Shown: in pieces, positions 17,875 to 26,455 of the stretch | Position numbering within the stretch: the stretch's first letter is position 1 | Layout: each line of letters opens with the position of its first letter | DNA from: Candidatus Acidiferrales bacterium | GTDB taxonomy: Bacteria; Acidobacteriota; Terriglobia; Acidiferrales; UBA7541 | Direction: 5' to 3' | Assembly: GCA_030037775.1 (NCBI GenBank) | Contig: JASHQB010000003.1 | Coordinates: 1 to 60,380, forward strand | Length of the DNA stretch: 60,380 nucleotides | Made by a program: the position numbers and the translations under genes | Notes under the pieces: model-generated | Database searches by the model: none | What the model saw: only the letters and a program-made list of their open reading frames with translations | What the model was told of the DNA's origin: nothing

Positions 17875-18924
17875 CTACTTCAATTTGTTGTAAATCTGAG
17901 GAGCATCCGGACCATCGACGTTGATCATGCCCATGGCACCACGCTCCGTGCGGAAGATGCTGTGGTCCAGAAGCGTGTAATGTCCCGGAACAAGCACTTG
18001 GAACTCCGCAATGGCAGCCGAACCTGGCGCGACGAGGATTGTCTGAATGTTCTCGTCGGGATGTTTCAATCCGCCGTCGCGATATAAACGATCGAAGGAC
18101 GTGCCCACGACGTGAAAGGCAGAGATCTTGTTCGGTCCGGCATTTCCGAAAAAGATCCGCACGGTTTCGCCGGCTTTCGCTTGCAACATGTTTGCGCCCA
18201 TCAGAGAGCCGGTGTTGCCATTGAAGACGACATATTCGGGAGTTTCTGCGGAAGCCTTGCTGGAGGAATACGCTTGAAGCCCCTGCTGGCCGACAGAGCC
18301 TTCCGTGTAAAACTCGCTCTGCATTACATAGTATTCGTGATCAACCTCAGGCAACCCTCTCTCGGGCTCGACAAACAACATGCCGTAGAGGCCGTTTGAC
18401 ATGTGGGCAGGCATGGGGTTTGCAGCGCAGTGATAAACGAAAAGACCCGGATGCAGCATCTTGAATACGCCCACAGACTCTTGGCCTGGGTTCGCCATCA
18501 GGACCGGCGCACCGCCGCCAGGGCCAGTGACGGCATGAAAATCAACGGTATGCGTTTTGTCCGGCGACAGATTCTTCAGATGAATCTCAACTACATCTCC
18601 GACACGGACGCGAATGAATGGACCGGGTACATGACCGTTGTACATCCAGAAGTTGTACGTAACGCCGGGCGCGAGCTCGGCTGTCTTCTCCTGTGACTCC
18701 AGATTTACGATGACGCGCGCCGGTGCGGTTCGTGCGACAGGTGGTGGCACGTTCGGGGCATAAGTTAGGTCCGCCGTGACAGTTTGCTGCGACCCGAACG
18801 AAGCAGACTCCGAGTCGAGCCTTTTCTCGCAGCCTGGGATAGCCGCGAGCAGGAGCAAAACAGAAAGAACACCCAGCTCCCTGAAGCGGAAGCCGCGCCC
18901 CAAGAGGCTTTCGTCGGCGCGCAT
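17875..18924 (-). CDS. nirK: Copper-containing nitrite reductase (NirK, AniA-like lipoprotein)
   Basis: A lipoprotein signal (lipobox IPGC, C32) precedes two cupredoxin domains. Type 2 copper and catalytic residues are visible: D128 and H130 in HTVDFH, H165 in YHC, H271 in AFHVVG, H321 in LLDH. Type 1 copper ligands H125, C166 and H174 are present, but the axial Met expected five residues after H174 is Leu (L179, in H-M-S-N-G-L-Y-G). The enzyme should reduce nitrite to NO outside the cytoplasmic membrane. It starts one base after the blue-copper lipoprotein gene, in a two-gene operon under Crp/Fnr-type sites. The length of 349 residues is usual. Confidence 0.92.
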   Translation of the reverse strand: MRADESLLGRGFRFRELGVLSVLLLLAAIPGCEKRLDSESASFGSQQTVTADLTYAPNVPPPVARTAPARVIVNLESQEKTAELAPGVTYNFWMYNGHVPGPFIRVRVGDVVEIHLKNLSPDKTHTVDFHAVTGPGGGAPVLMANPGQESVGVFKMLHPGLFVYHCAANPMPAHMSNGLYGMLFVEPERGLPEVDHEYYVMQSEFYTEGSVGQQGLQAYSSSKASAETPEYVVFNGNTGSLMGANMLQAKAGETVRIFFGNAGPNKISAFHVVGTSFDRLYRDGGLKHPDENIQTILVAPGSAAIAEFQVLVPGHYTLLDHSIFRTERGAMGMINVDGPDAPQIYNKLK

Positions 18925-18925
18925 G

Positions 18926-19777
18926 TTATCGCACCGCTCTTTCAGAATTGGTTGAATCGAGTCGGAAGTTGATCCTGGCTGTCTTTCCTGCTTCGACCGT
19001 AACGTCCAGGGTCATTTTGCCAAGGGTTTCCTGCCAAACCTTCAACTGGTAGGTCCCAGGAGGAATGTTGCGCAGCTGAAAAGTCCCGCCGGGCTGCGTA
19101 ACGGCATAGTAGGGATTCTTCGCAACGACGACGAATGCCTCCATCCAGCCGTGAAGGTCGCACTTAAAGGTGACACACTCAGGTCGTGCCAAGCGGAACG
19201 TCATTTCGCGATTCAGTGGGTTCATCGATTCGTTGTAGGTGCGATTGGCTTCCGAATAGCTGTGAACGTTGTGAGGAACCGGATCGCTTGTCGTAATTTT
19301 CAAATCGCCTGGTTGCATCACAACCACGTGAGGATCATAGGTGCATTTCTTTTGATCCAGCACCGGAGGTGGAAAATCGTAAGCTTTTCCTTCTTGGATG
19401 TTGTCAATCCACACGACAGCATCAACGATGCCGCCTTTCTCGACCTTCACCGGGTAAACAAGGCGATGCGAACCACACACGCTGGCGTCTTGGTTCACCA
19501 ATACGGGACGCGGCGGGATGGGTTTGCCACTGAGGATGACTTGACCCTCGATCGCACCTCCATGGGTTACATCTTGAACTGTGTAGCCAGAGGAGTTTGC
19601 TTGCGCTTCGGCTGGGGCTGCGCTGACTTCCGAAGGTGTTGCCTGTGTGGATTCCTTGTCACCGCCACAGCCGCTCACACCGACGGCCGTGAGGAAGGGA
19701 AGAAGCAGACTAAGAACCAAATTCAACGATCGTGGCCTACTGACAAAGCAAAACCCTGGGCGGTTCGTTTTCGGCAT
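18926..19777 (-). CDS. Blue-copper (cupredoxin-like) lipoprotein, likely NirK partner
   Basis: A signal peptide with lipobox VSGC (C37) precedes a beta-rich domain (about 75-220) and a C-terminal carboxypeptidase-regulatory-like segment (about 228-275, GGTFQLRNIPPGTYQLKVW). Candidate copper ligands are H169 in P-H-N-V-H and the C-x2-H-x2-M motif C206-H209-M212 in KCDLHGWM. Two further Cys (C101, C145) could form a disulfide. Being co-transcribed with nirK, it is a plausible electron donor to the nitrite reductase; this is inference from context. Two operator-like sites lie 74 and 96 bases upstream. Confidence 0.85.
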   Translation of the reverse strand: MPKTNRPGFCFVSRPRSLNLVLSLLLPFLTAVGVSGCGGDKESTQATPSEVSAAPAEAQANSSGYTVQDVTHGGAIEGQVILSGKPIPPRPVLVNQDASVCGSHRLVYPVKVEKGGIVDAVVWIDNIQEGKAYDFPPPVLDQKKCTYDPHVVVMQPGDLKITTSDPVPHNVHSYSEANRTYNESMNPLNREMTFRLARPECVTFKCDLHGWMEAFVVVAKNPYYAVTQPGGTFQLRNIPPGTYQLKVWQETLGKMTLDVTVEAGKTARINFRLDSTNSERAVR

Positions 19778-19842
19778 GGCTTCTCCAAAGACTGCGGATG
19801 ATGACTACACTTGATAGTTTGGCGAGACTCGAACCGTAAGGC

Positions 19843-19858
19843 AGTGACCGAAGTCACC
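19843..19858. promoter_or_regulatory. Crp/Fnr-type operator of the copper protein-nirK operon (site 1)
   Basis: AGTGACCGAAGTCACC matches nGTGA-N6-TCACn, centred about 74 bases before the minus-strand start at 19777. Confidence 0.75.
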
Positions 19859-19864
19859 AGGGTA

Positions 19865-19880
19865 TGTGTTTTGTGTCACA
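19865..19880. promoter_or_regulatory. Crp/Fnr-type operator of the copper protein-nirK operon (site 2)
   Basis: TGTGTTTTGTGTCACA has one perfect half and one mismatch. It lies 22 bases from site 1 centre to centre, the same tandem spacing as at the BON/HAD-ATPase promoter. Confidence 0.5.
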
Positions 19881-19971
19881 TCTGCGGTGTTGGCCAGATC
19901 AAAAATCGCGGACCGAAGTCTATCTAGTGGAAGTTAGTTTCTCGGACAGGAACAGCGCACGTGCTCGCTTG

Positions 19972-21687
19972 TTATCGACCCACGTTCTTGCTCGTCTCCG
20001 AGACGTAGGCGTTCGTGACGTATTGCGCGAGCATCCGCTGCGTGTTGAAGAAGGATCCATTAAGCGCGATCGACAGGCGCATCACCTCGGCATAGGAGTT
20101 TTTTTGACCATAGAACATCGGCAGAATCACTTTTTCGAGCTTGAAATAAAGCGATGCGATTTCCCTGCCGGGGGTATCGGGAATCTCGTCGGCACCGATG
20201 TCCCAGCCAGTTGCTCCTTCGACATGACCTTCGCGCCACCACCCATCCGGAACGCTCAAGCTCGGGACCCCGTTGAGAGCTGCCTTCATTCCGCTCGTGC
20301 CGGAAGCTTCATAGGGTCTCTGCGGCGTATTCAGCCAGAGATCGACACCGCTTGTGATCAATTGGGCCCAGCGCATATCGTAATTCTGGAGATACACGAT
20401 TCGGAGCGCTCCTTTCAGGGCCGCGATTCTTTCATGTACTCGACGAATCAGTATCTTGCCCGCCTCGTCGCGCGGATGCGCCTTGCCGGCATAGATTACT
20501 TGAAGCGGGCCGACATGCTGAGCGATCCATTTCAAGCGGTCCAGATCGGCGAATAAGAAGTCCGCACGCTTGTAGGTAGCGGCACGCCGCGCGAAACCGA
20601 GAGTTAAGGCATTTTCATCGAAGCGGATGCCGGTGGCGCGACTGACTTCGTCAAAGAGCCTGCGTCGCGCACGCTCATGCGCATCGCGAATTTCCGAAAG
20701 GGAAATGCCGATGGCATAACGAAGGTAAAGATTGTCGTGCCGCCATTCCGGAATGTGCCGGTCATAGAGTTGCTGAAAGGGCGGAGAGGTCCACGTTGTC
20801 GCATGGACACCGTTGGTAATTGCATGGATCGGATAGTTAGGGAACATGGTTCGAGAGACTTCCGCATGCTGCATGGCCACGCCGTTGATGTAGTGGGAGG
20901 CACGCAAGCCCAGAAAAGTCATGTTCAAAGTATTTTCGACGAAACCACCGAGCGCTTCCAACAAAGTCACGCGATCCGGGCCGAGTACGCGCTGTGCCAA
21001 ATCTCGGGAGAATTGATCCTGCCCAGCGGGTACCGGCGTATGCGTGGTGAAGACACATTTTCTTCGGAGAAAATCGATGTCTGCCACTGTTGGTTCGCTC
21101 GATCTTCCGGCCAGATGCTTCTCGAGCAGAGCGAGAATGAGAAGAGAAGCGTGCCCTTCATTCAGGTGAAACGTCGGCACATGCTCGCTGCCAAGCGCAT
21201 TCAAGATTCCCATGCCACCAATTCCGAGGACCGCTTCTTGGCAAAGACGGTAATGGTCATCGCCACCATAGAGCTCGTCGGTCAATGTTTGGTCGAATGG
21301 GCTGTTTTCGGGGAGCTTCGTGTCCAGGAGATAGACAGGTACGGTATAGCCTCCGAGGCCTCGTATGGAATACTGCCAGGCTCGCAGTGCAACCTGGCGG
21401 CCCTCAATCACAATCGAAGCGCGGGCGTCGAGCGACTCCAAGACTGTCTCGGGTTTCCACGGCCACGGGCTTTCGGATTGGTTTCCGCGTTCATCGAGAT
21501 GTTGCTCGAAATACCCACACCGATGCAGCAGCGTAACTCCCGCAGTCGGCAGACCTGCATCTGCTGCAGATCTCAATGTGTCTCCGGCGAGAATGCCCAG
21601 GCCACCGGCATAGGTTGGAATGTCGGACTGCAGCGCAATTTCCATCGAGAAATAGGCGGCGCGGAGAGCGCCAGAGATAAGAGGCAT
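19972..21687 (-). CDS. glgP: Alpha-glucan (glycogen/maltodextrin) phosphorylase, short form
   Basis: This 571-residue enzyme matches the short alpha-glucan phosphorylase family: N-terminal YFSMEIALQSDIPTYAGGLG, the PTFHLNEGHASL segment, HAITNGVH, and the PLP-site region E-A-S-G-T-S-G-M-K-A-A-L-N-G. It releases glucose-1-phosphate from storage glucans. The short form lacks some N- and C-terminal extensions of classical GlgP, so it is not truncated. It lies just downstream of a frameshifted secreted-protein remnant on the same strand; no good operator directly precedes it. Supply of carbon during dormancy would fit the island. Confidence 0.92.
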   Translation of the reverse strand: MPLISGALRAAYFSMEIALQSDIPTYAGGLGILAGDTLRSAADAGLPTAGVTLLHRCGYFEQHLDERGNQSESPWPWKPETVLESLDARASIVIEGRQVALRAWQYSIRGLGGYTVPVYLLDTKLPENSPFDQTLTDELYGGDDHYRLCQEAVLGIGGMGILNALGSEHVPTFHLNEGHASLLILALLEKHLAGRSSEPTVADIDFLRRKCVFTTHTPVPAGQDQFSRDLAQRVLGPDRVTLLEALGGFVENTLNMTFLGLRASHYINGVAMQHAEVSRTMFPNYPIHAITNGVHATTWTSPPFQQLYDRHIPEWRHDNLYLRYAIGISLSEIRDAHERARRRLFDEVSRATGIRFDENALTLGFARRAATYKRADFLFADLDRLKWIAQHVGPLQVIYAGKAHPRDEAGKILIRRVHERIAALKGALRIVYLQNYDMRWAQLITSGVDLWLNTPQRPYEASGTSGMKAALNGVPSLSVPDGWWREGHVEGATGWDIGADEIPDTPGREIASLYFKLEKVILPMFYGQKNSYAEVMRLSIALNGSFFNTQRMLAQYVTNAYVSETSKNVGR

Positions 21688-21696
21688 TGCACCCCC

Positions 21697-22418
21697 TTAG
21701 GTTATTTCACAGTCGATGGTGCCACGGAACAAGGTTGCAAACGAATGGTCGGTCACTGAATGTCCGCAGGCTCGGTCACGTTCCATGGTCCGCAAATTTC
21801 CCGTTTGCAGCCATTGCTTCGAGCGATTGACGCCAGTGACGATGCTCCGATCGAGCGCTTCGTTCACCAATGAATCCGGTGCGATGTAACTGGAACTCCC
21901 TGCTTGCGCTACATACGGGTCATTCAACTGCTTCGTTTTCTTGTAGTCATTCGCAATCAGCTGCGCCGCGCCGTGATTGGCGTCCGTTGTTGCCACAGCC
22001 TGCGCAAGCTGCAGATTGGTTGTCACGCGTGACGGATGCGGTTCTAACCAGGCCTGCCAAAGTGCGATGCCATTGCGGATCCCGCTTTCGAGCGCGCTGT
22101 GCCACTCGCGAATGGTGCTCGTCTCCTCAATCCATGCGCGCAAGAAATCGCCTGAGAATCCTTCATGCCCCGGTTGACTTGCCGCCGCAGCCGTTGTCGT
22201 GCTTTCATCGCTGGCGGGCAGCCTCAGGGTAAATCTTCGTGAAAGCTCAAGGAGCCGTTGGTCAGCCGTGCCAGCGCTTCAACTTCCACATGGTTCTTTC
22301 GATGAATCTGCCTCGCTGGCACCTGACCAGTGTACCCAGCGGCTATATGCTCTTGTGACAAGGCCATGGCGGGCACGATCATTATTGCGGTCATGATTGC
22401 GCATATGCGAAAGTCCAC
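21697..22418 (-). pseudogene. Secreted protein of unknown function, broken by a frameshift
   Basis: From ATG 22418 a signal peptide (MDFRICAIMTAIMIVPAMALS) and about 40 mature residues are encoded, ending at a stop near 22225. The next frame is open without a start codon and continues as LSRRFTLRLPASDES, then DFLRAWIEETSTIREWHSAL and on to a stop at 21697. The two halves join naturally near 22240-22265 if one base is inserted or removed. I therefore read a single gene of roughly 230 residues carrying one frameshift, either a recent mutation or a sequence error. The product has no family I recognise. An operator lies 85 bases upstream. Confidence 0.6.
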
Positions 22419-22494
22419 CTCACTCGTAACCCTCCTGTTGAGGCCCGGGATTCCTCTCCAACGTGAGATCCTAGCTTGCCCGGAAAAAATGGCC

Positions 22495-22510
22495 TGTGAT
22501 TACCATCACG
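22495..22510. promoter_or_regulatory. Crp/Fnr-type operator between secreted-protein remnant and SRPBCC gene
   Basis: TGTGATTACCATCACG matches nGTGA-N6-TCACn. It is centred 85 bases before the minus-strand start at 22418 and 125 before the plus-strand start at 22628. Confidence 0.7.
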
Positions 22511-22627
22511 CCAAGCAGTGACACAACGCATCGCTTGAAGGTCGGCACAGGATTAGAAGGAGAGCAGCGGAGCCTCGAGCTTTTAGCGAACTTCGTCCCC
22601 AGCGGCGCGCCAAGACAGGAGGAGGTT

Positions 22628-23125
22628 ATGCAGACGAGTAAAAGACGCGAGATTCACTGCTACGATTACGTCAACCATCCTTACAAAGGTGTTCGCGATG
22701 CCTTGAGTCACGATGCACTCGCCGTGTTTCAGTCAGCCACGAAGGCTGCAGCTTACCGAGCGCAGTCGGTTGCCTCTGAACTGCACGTCGATATTGGGGG
22801 TCTGGGGATCAAGACAGATATCAAGATTTCCGTGAAGAATGTCCAAGAGGAGATCCTTCACGGCCTTTCGGGTCCGGCGACGCGATTGCTGCTCGCATGG
22901 GAGGCCGCGACCATGCCGCGGTTGTTTCCGCTTATGGAGGCTGAGATTTCCATCTACCCGCTGACACCTACCGAAACACAATTAGATTTTTCAGGAGTCT
23001 ACAAGCCGCCCTTCGGCGCCATGGGCAAGACGGTGAACGCAATCGTCGGCCACCGCATCGCGGAGGTGTCAGTTCATCGCTTTATCAACGACGTTGCCGC
23101 ATACCTTCGACGCGTCCTTGCTTAG
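22628..23125 (+). CDS. SRPBCC-fold protein (START-like ligand-binding)
   Basis: This 165-residue protein begins at ATG 22628, directly after GGAGGAGGTT. The pattern (YDYVNHPYKGVRDALSHDAL, central ISVKNV strand, EAEISIYPLTPTETQLDFSGVYKPP, and the long C-terminal helix GHRIAEVSVHRFINDVAAYL) fits the SRPBCC/START-like helix-grip fold. Such proteins bind hydrophobic ligands or act as cyclases; the ligand is unknown. A longer frame reaches back to 22496 but has no ribosome site. A second SRPBCC protein occurs at 29156. It is convergent with the MetRS-like gene. Confidence 0.7.
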   Translation: MQTSKRREIHCYDYVNHPYKGVRDALSHDALAVFQSATKAAAYRAQSVASELHVDIGGLGIKTDIKISVKNVQEEILHGLSGPATRLLLAWEAATMPRLFPLMEAEISIYPLTPTETQLDFSGVYKPPFGAMGKTVNAIVGHRIAEVSVHRFINDVAAYLRRVLA

Positions 23126-23351
23126 TTCATCGTGCCGTCGCATACCGCCTCGGTGTTAGAATCTCGTGGAGCTTTTGCATCCTGAAGCAGTGTGCAGTCC
23201 GAACAGACCGAGTGCGCAAGCCGCAGTCAACTCCCTCTGTTGCCGGCACTTCGGCGCGTTCGAGACTCAGAGCCTTTCTTTGACGTGATATTGAATCGAC
23301 ATTGCCCATTCTTGATGCGGCGGAGGTGGTTGAGCATACAGAACTACGCAT

Positions 23352-24995
23352 TTACTCCACTCCATTTTCATGGCGTTTTTGGTCGCTGACAGGTTGTCTG
23401 GCAGTAGGCTCTTGCGCTGGACCGCATTGGTTATGCCTCGGGTGTCGTATGTCCCTACAGCCTCCGGGCACTGCTCCGTTTTGCCGGATCGCGGGAAACA
23501 GTGGTCCCAGTTTTGCGAGGGGAGTTCCCGGCATCAAACAGCCCCAGGGTGTTTCATCGATGCCCTGATCCCGTAGATCCGTCGTCTGACCGAGGGTTCG
23601 CCAAATGGCATCGGTCGTGCGCGGCAGAATAGCGTGCAACAAAATAAGGATCCAGGCCAAGCTTTGGCAAGCATCATGGAGTACATCTGTCAGCCGGTGG
23701 TTATCCTTCGATTCACGTACAGATTCGCGCGGCTGGCTGTCCGTCAGGGCTTTGTCAATGATTGTGAGCAAGGACCAAAGCGTCTTCAGGCCTTCGCTGA
23801 AGTTATTGTTGTCGAACAGGAATCGCGCTTCCGCTCGGATCTCCGTCGAGGCAATTTCCATCCTCTGGTCGGAACGCCGCAGCGATCGATTGGGAATTCT
23901 CCCATCGCAGTGTTCGGCGAGGGAGGTGAGAATCCGATCGACGATCTTTCCGAAGCCGCCGGCGAGGTCTGTGTTGTAGCGCTCGACGAGCTTCTCGAAA
24001 CTTAGGCGCGCATCTTCCTCGAAGGGAACTTCACGCAGTAAGCAGTAGCGTAGCGCGTCGCTCCCGAAAGTGTGCAGCAGACGTTCCGGGACATGAGCAC
24101 CGTTCCTTGCCTCTTGGTCGAAACAGAGGGTGCCATGCGCGAAAATATGCCTCGGGACATGGAGATCCGCTGCGATGAGCAATGCGGGCCAATACAGAGC
24201 GTGGCATATGAGCTGCTCCTTGCCGATGACGTGGAGGTTCGCGGGCCAATATCTCGTGAACTGGTCCCTGCCGTATCCATCCTTCCCGAAGCCAATCCCA
24301 CTGAGGTACCTTACGAGTTCAGAATAGCATGGAGATACAGTGTGCTTGGGGTCGTCTGGCCAGGGCACGCCGCATCCGGTTGACCTGCGGCTGATGGGAA
24401 TATCCTTGACTCCTTTCTGAAGCAAGGATTCGATTTCTCGGCTGCGAAACTGCGGCTGAAGAAATTCCGGGCGGTATTTGTACAGCCCGACGAGCCTGTC
24501 GTGAAAGGCAGATAGGCGAAAGAAGTAGCGCTCTTCAGAAATCATCTTCCCAGCACATCCGCACACGGAGCAATTTGCCGGCTCTAGTGAGTCGCCGATG
24601 TCGATCTGGTCGTGGATACAGTACCAGCCTTGGTAGTTCGTCTTGTAGATCGCGAGGCGTGACCGGTGCATAGTCCGCCGTAATAAGGTCTGCACTGCCC
24701 GGGTGTGTTCATCTGAGGAAATCGTGTCGCAGAGAATATCGGCGTGTGCCGCGAGCTTATCGAACCTCTTTTGGTTCGGCGGAGTAGAAGCTATGCGCTT
24801 GCCCAGCGCCTCCTCCGGTGAATATGGAAGGCTGACCCGGCTCGTGTGGGTGCCAACAAAACGAACAACGTCGAAGCCGCACATGTGCCGGTGCCGCGCA
24901 ATCGCATCGCCGAGGATTGCCGTATACAACCATGCGGTCGGTGTAGATGCAGGGTCGTGGGCAGGCGTGGTGACATAGTATTTGGGGTTCGCCAT
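23352..24995 (-). CDS. Methionyl-tRNA synthetase paralogue lacking HIGH and KMSKS
   Basis: The 547-residue frame is clearly homologous to MetRS over most of its length: YYVTTP at the start, YQGWYCIHDQ, SEERYFFRLSAF, the YLSGIGFG/RYWPANLHVIGKE/FHAVYWPA-like stretch, FGSDALRYCLLREVPF, and an anticodon-binding-like helical region. The HIGH signature is replaced by P-T-A-W (residues 19-22), and KMSKS is missing (the loop reads CFDQEARNG). GTDEHG has become GTHTSR and the WFDAL motif CYSEL. It should therefore not charge tRNA by the usual chemistry. The frame is intact and an operator lies 64 bases upstream, so it looks maintained for another role, or it decayed only recently. Confidence 0.85.
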   Translation of the reverse strand: MANPKYYVTTPAHDPASTPTAWLYTAILGDAIARHRHMCGFDVVRFVGTHTSRVSLPYSPEEALGKRIASTPPNQKRFDKLAAHADILCDTISSDEHTRAVQTLLRRTMHRSRLAIYKTNYQGWYCIHDQIDIGDSLEPANCSVCGCAGKMISEERYFFRLSAFHDRLVGLYKYRPEFLQPQFRSREIESLLQKGVKDIPISRRSTGCGVPWPDDPKHTVSPCYSELVRYLSGIGFGKDGYGRDQFTRYWPANLHVIGKEQLICHALYWPALLIAADLHVPRHIFAHGTLCFDQEARNGAHVPERLLHTFGSDALRYCLLREVPFEEDARLSFEKLVERYNTDLAGGFGKIVDRILTSLAEHCDGRIPNRSLRRSDQRMEIASTEIRAEARFLFDNNNFSEGLKTLWSLLTIIDKALTDSQPRESVRESKDNHRLTDVLHDACQSLAWILILLHAILPRTTDAIWRTLGQTTDLRDQGIDETPWGCLMPGTPLAKLGPLFPAIRQNGAVPGGCRDIRHPRHNQCGPAQEPTARQPVSDQKRHENGVE

Positions 24996-25050
24996 GCTTG
25001 CTTTTTAGCTGAGCTAGTTCTGAGAATCCGTATTTGCCATCACCTGCTGT

Positions 25051-25066
25051 TGTGACAGAGATCACG
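25051..25066. promoter_or_regulatory. Crp/Fnr-type operator upstream of MetRS-like gene
   Basis: TGTGACAGAGATCACG matches nGTGA-N6-TCACn, centred about 64 bases before the minus-strand start at 24995. Confidence 0.72.
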
Positions 25067-25108
25067 ATCAGCGTGGGCTGAGCAACCCGAGCTCCTGCCA
25101 ATGAAACT

Positions 25109-25411
25109 TTAGCCGGTTCGAACCCTTCGTGGCCTTGATGGAATGAACAAGGTAATCCGGGGAACACTCAGACCGAACCGTCTGGCTACCATCGAGTGTC
25201 CTAACTCGTGAATGAGCACGCACACAAACAACATGAAGGCCGTGACGATACGCATGACCCAGCATTCAGCGAGGCCCCAATCCTGAAACTGAGCGGGATA
25301 ATAATTGGTGGCCAGCAGCCATGCGAGTGAGCCGAGGATGGGGAACCAGGAATAGTCAAGATCGATGGAGATGGCGAGGATTCGTCCGATCCGGAAGCCA
25401 TGTCGCAGCAT
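25109..25411 (-). pseudogene. Truncated site-2 protease (M50 family) fragment
   Basis: The 100 residues match the N-terminal quarter of an M50 zinc metalloprotease of the Rip1/SpoIVFB-like type: GRILAISIDLDYSWFPI, two hydrophobic helices, and the active-site motif H-E-L-G-H in VLIHELGHSMVARRFGL. After ITLFI the expected GG-A core and the second metal site (NxxPxxxxDG) are missing, and a foreign basic tail ends the frame. Family members are about 370 residues, so this is a deletion remnant. It lies upstream of the MetRS-like gene on the same strand. Confidence 0.75.
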
Positions 25412-25605
25412 TGTTCGATGCCAGCGGTGATTTCAGCGCTTAGGGAGGGAATGCAAACGAGTGATGATCGGAGCGCCGGCCCTTGAACTCTACGAGTCCC
25501 GACTAGGGAGATCCAATTCGCTTTTTGTAGGACCGCGGTATACATTTGGTCATAAATCTTCCAGCGTCTACATCTTGCCGCAATGGTCTGGTGACTTCAC
25601 GTATG

Positions 25606-26310
25606 TCAGGCGGCCGACAACTCCTTGTCAGTCTCCTCCGCAGTTAACCTTGGCCTCAGGACCACTCCGTTGCCGTCAGCGACCAGCGTGAAAAGGTGAG
25701 AGCAAAGCTCACACAACCAGAAATGCTTTACGCCGTGAATGCCGGTGGTGGCTTGGTTGCTGTGATTCTGAGGCATTCGCCTCGAAGGTTGCTGGAAGCG
25801 GAAGAATTTACCACCGAGCTTTCCGCCCTTGTGCCAGTCAAAGAAGACAGGGCACGCCGGGTTGGCACACTTCGCGTTTTCTAACAGAGCGGTTCCTACT
25901 TGCCGTCGGTCGTTCATGGCAGGATGGTCGCCATCGCTGAGGGTTGGAATTCTCCGTTGTTCCTCCAGTTCAGCGATTGTTGCTTGCAACCAGAACCTAA
26001 CTGTTTCCTCGATTTCATGCTCGTCACTGTAGCGATAAAGCGAATCGAGAGTCTCCCCACCAGCGTTAAGCGGAATATGCCGACAAGGGAACTTTGCCGA
26101 GCGGAAGTCTGGCGGGACCAACTGCGCCAAGACGCAATCGCCGCAGGGAGTGGAACCGACGTTGTAATCATGATTCACACAAGCGCAAGAGTCCTCGAAA
26201 ACATAAACCGGCCTCCAGGATGCTTCTGCAAGGCGTGCATACCGACCACCGTTGAGAAACTCAAGTTCGGCCTTCAGGACTTTCAGGAGATCTCTTTCTT
26301 CGTTGCACAT
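25606..26310 (-). CDS. Cys-rich protein of unknown function
   Basis: I do not recognise this 234-residue protein. It carries three Cys/His groups that look like metal sites: C-A-C-V-N-H-D-Y...C-G-D-C near residues 42-59, C-A-N-P-A-C near 150, and H-F-W-L-C-E-L-C-S-H-L-F near 198-209. No signal peptide or transmembrane helix is visible. The N-terminal helical part (MCNEERDLLKVLKAELEFLNGG) and Cys-x-x-Cys pairs suggest a zinc-ribbon or Fe-S-binding cytoplasmic protein. An operator is centred 58 bases upstream, placing it in the Crp/Fnr regulon, divergent from the FNR-like regulator at 26456. Confidence 0.7.
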   Translation of the reverse strand: MCNEERDLLKVLKAELEFLNGGRYARLAEASWRPVYVFEDSCACVNHDYNVGSTPCGDCVLAQLVPPDFRSAKFPCRHIPLNAGGETLDSLYRYSDEHEIEETVRFWLQATIAELEEQRRIPTLSDGDHPAMNDRRQVGTALLENAKCANPACPVFFDWHKGGKLGGKFFRFQQPSRRMPQNHSNQATTGIHGVKHFWLCELCSHLFTLVADGNGVVLRPRLTAEETDKELSAA

Positions 26311-26360
26311 CGGAGCTCCGTCCTGCGCCTTCCTTTATCGGCATTCTCAGGTATCGCTGC

Positions 26361-26376
26361 TGTGACCTACGTCACC
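26361..26376. promoter_or_regulatory. Crp/Fnr-type operator between Cys-rich gene and FNR-like regulator
   Basis: TGTGACCTACGTCACC matches nGTGA-N6-TCACn. It is centred 58 bases before the minus-strand gene and about 88 before the GTG start of the FNR-like gene, so it may control both, including autoregulation. Confidence 0.75.
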
Positions 26377-26455
26377 GCACAACGTGCCCTTGGTCACTTG
26401 CAGCCAGGGCGATGCAATGCAGACTCACCCAGGGAAGGGAGAGGAGGTGGTCGAA

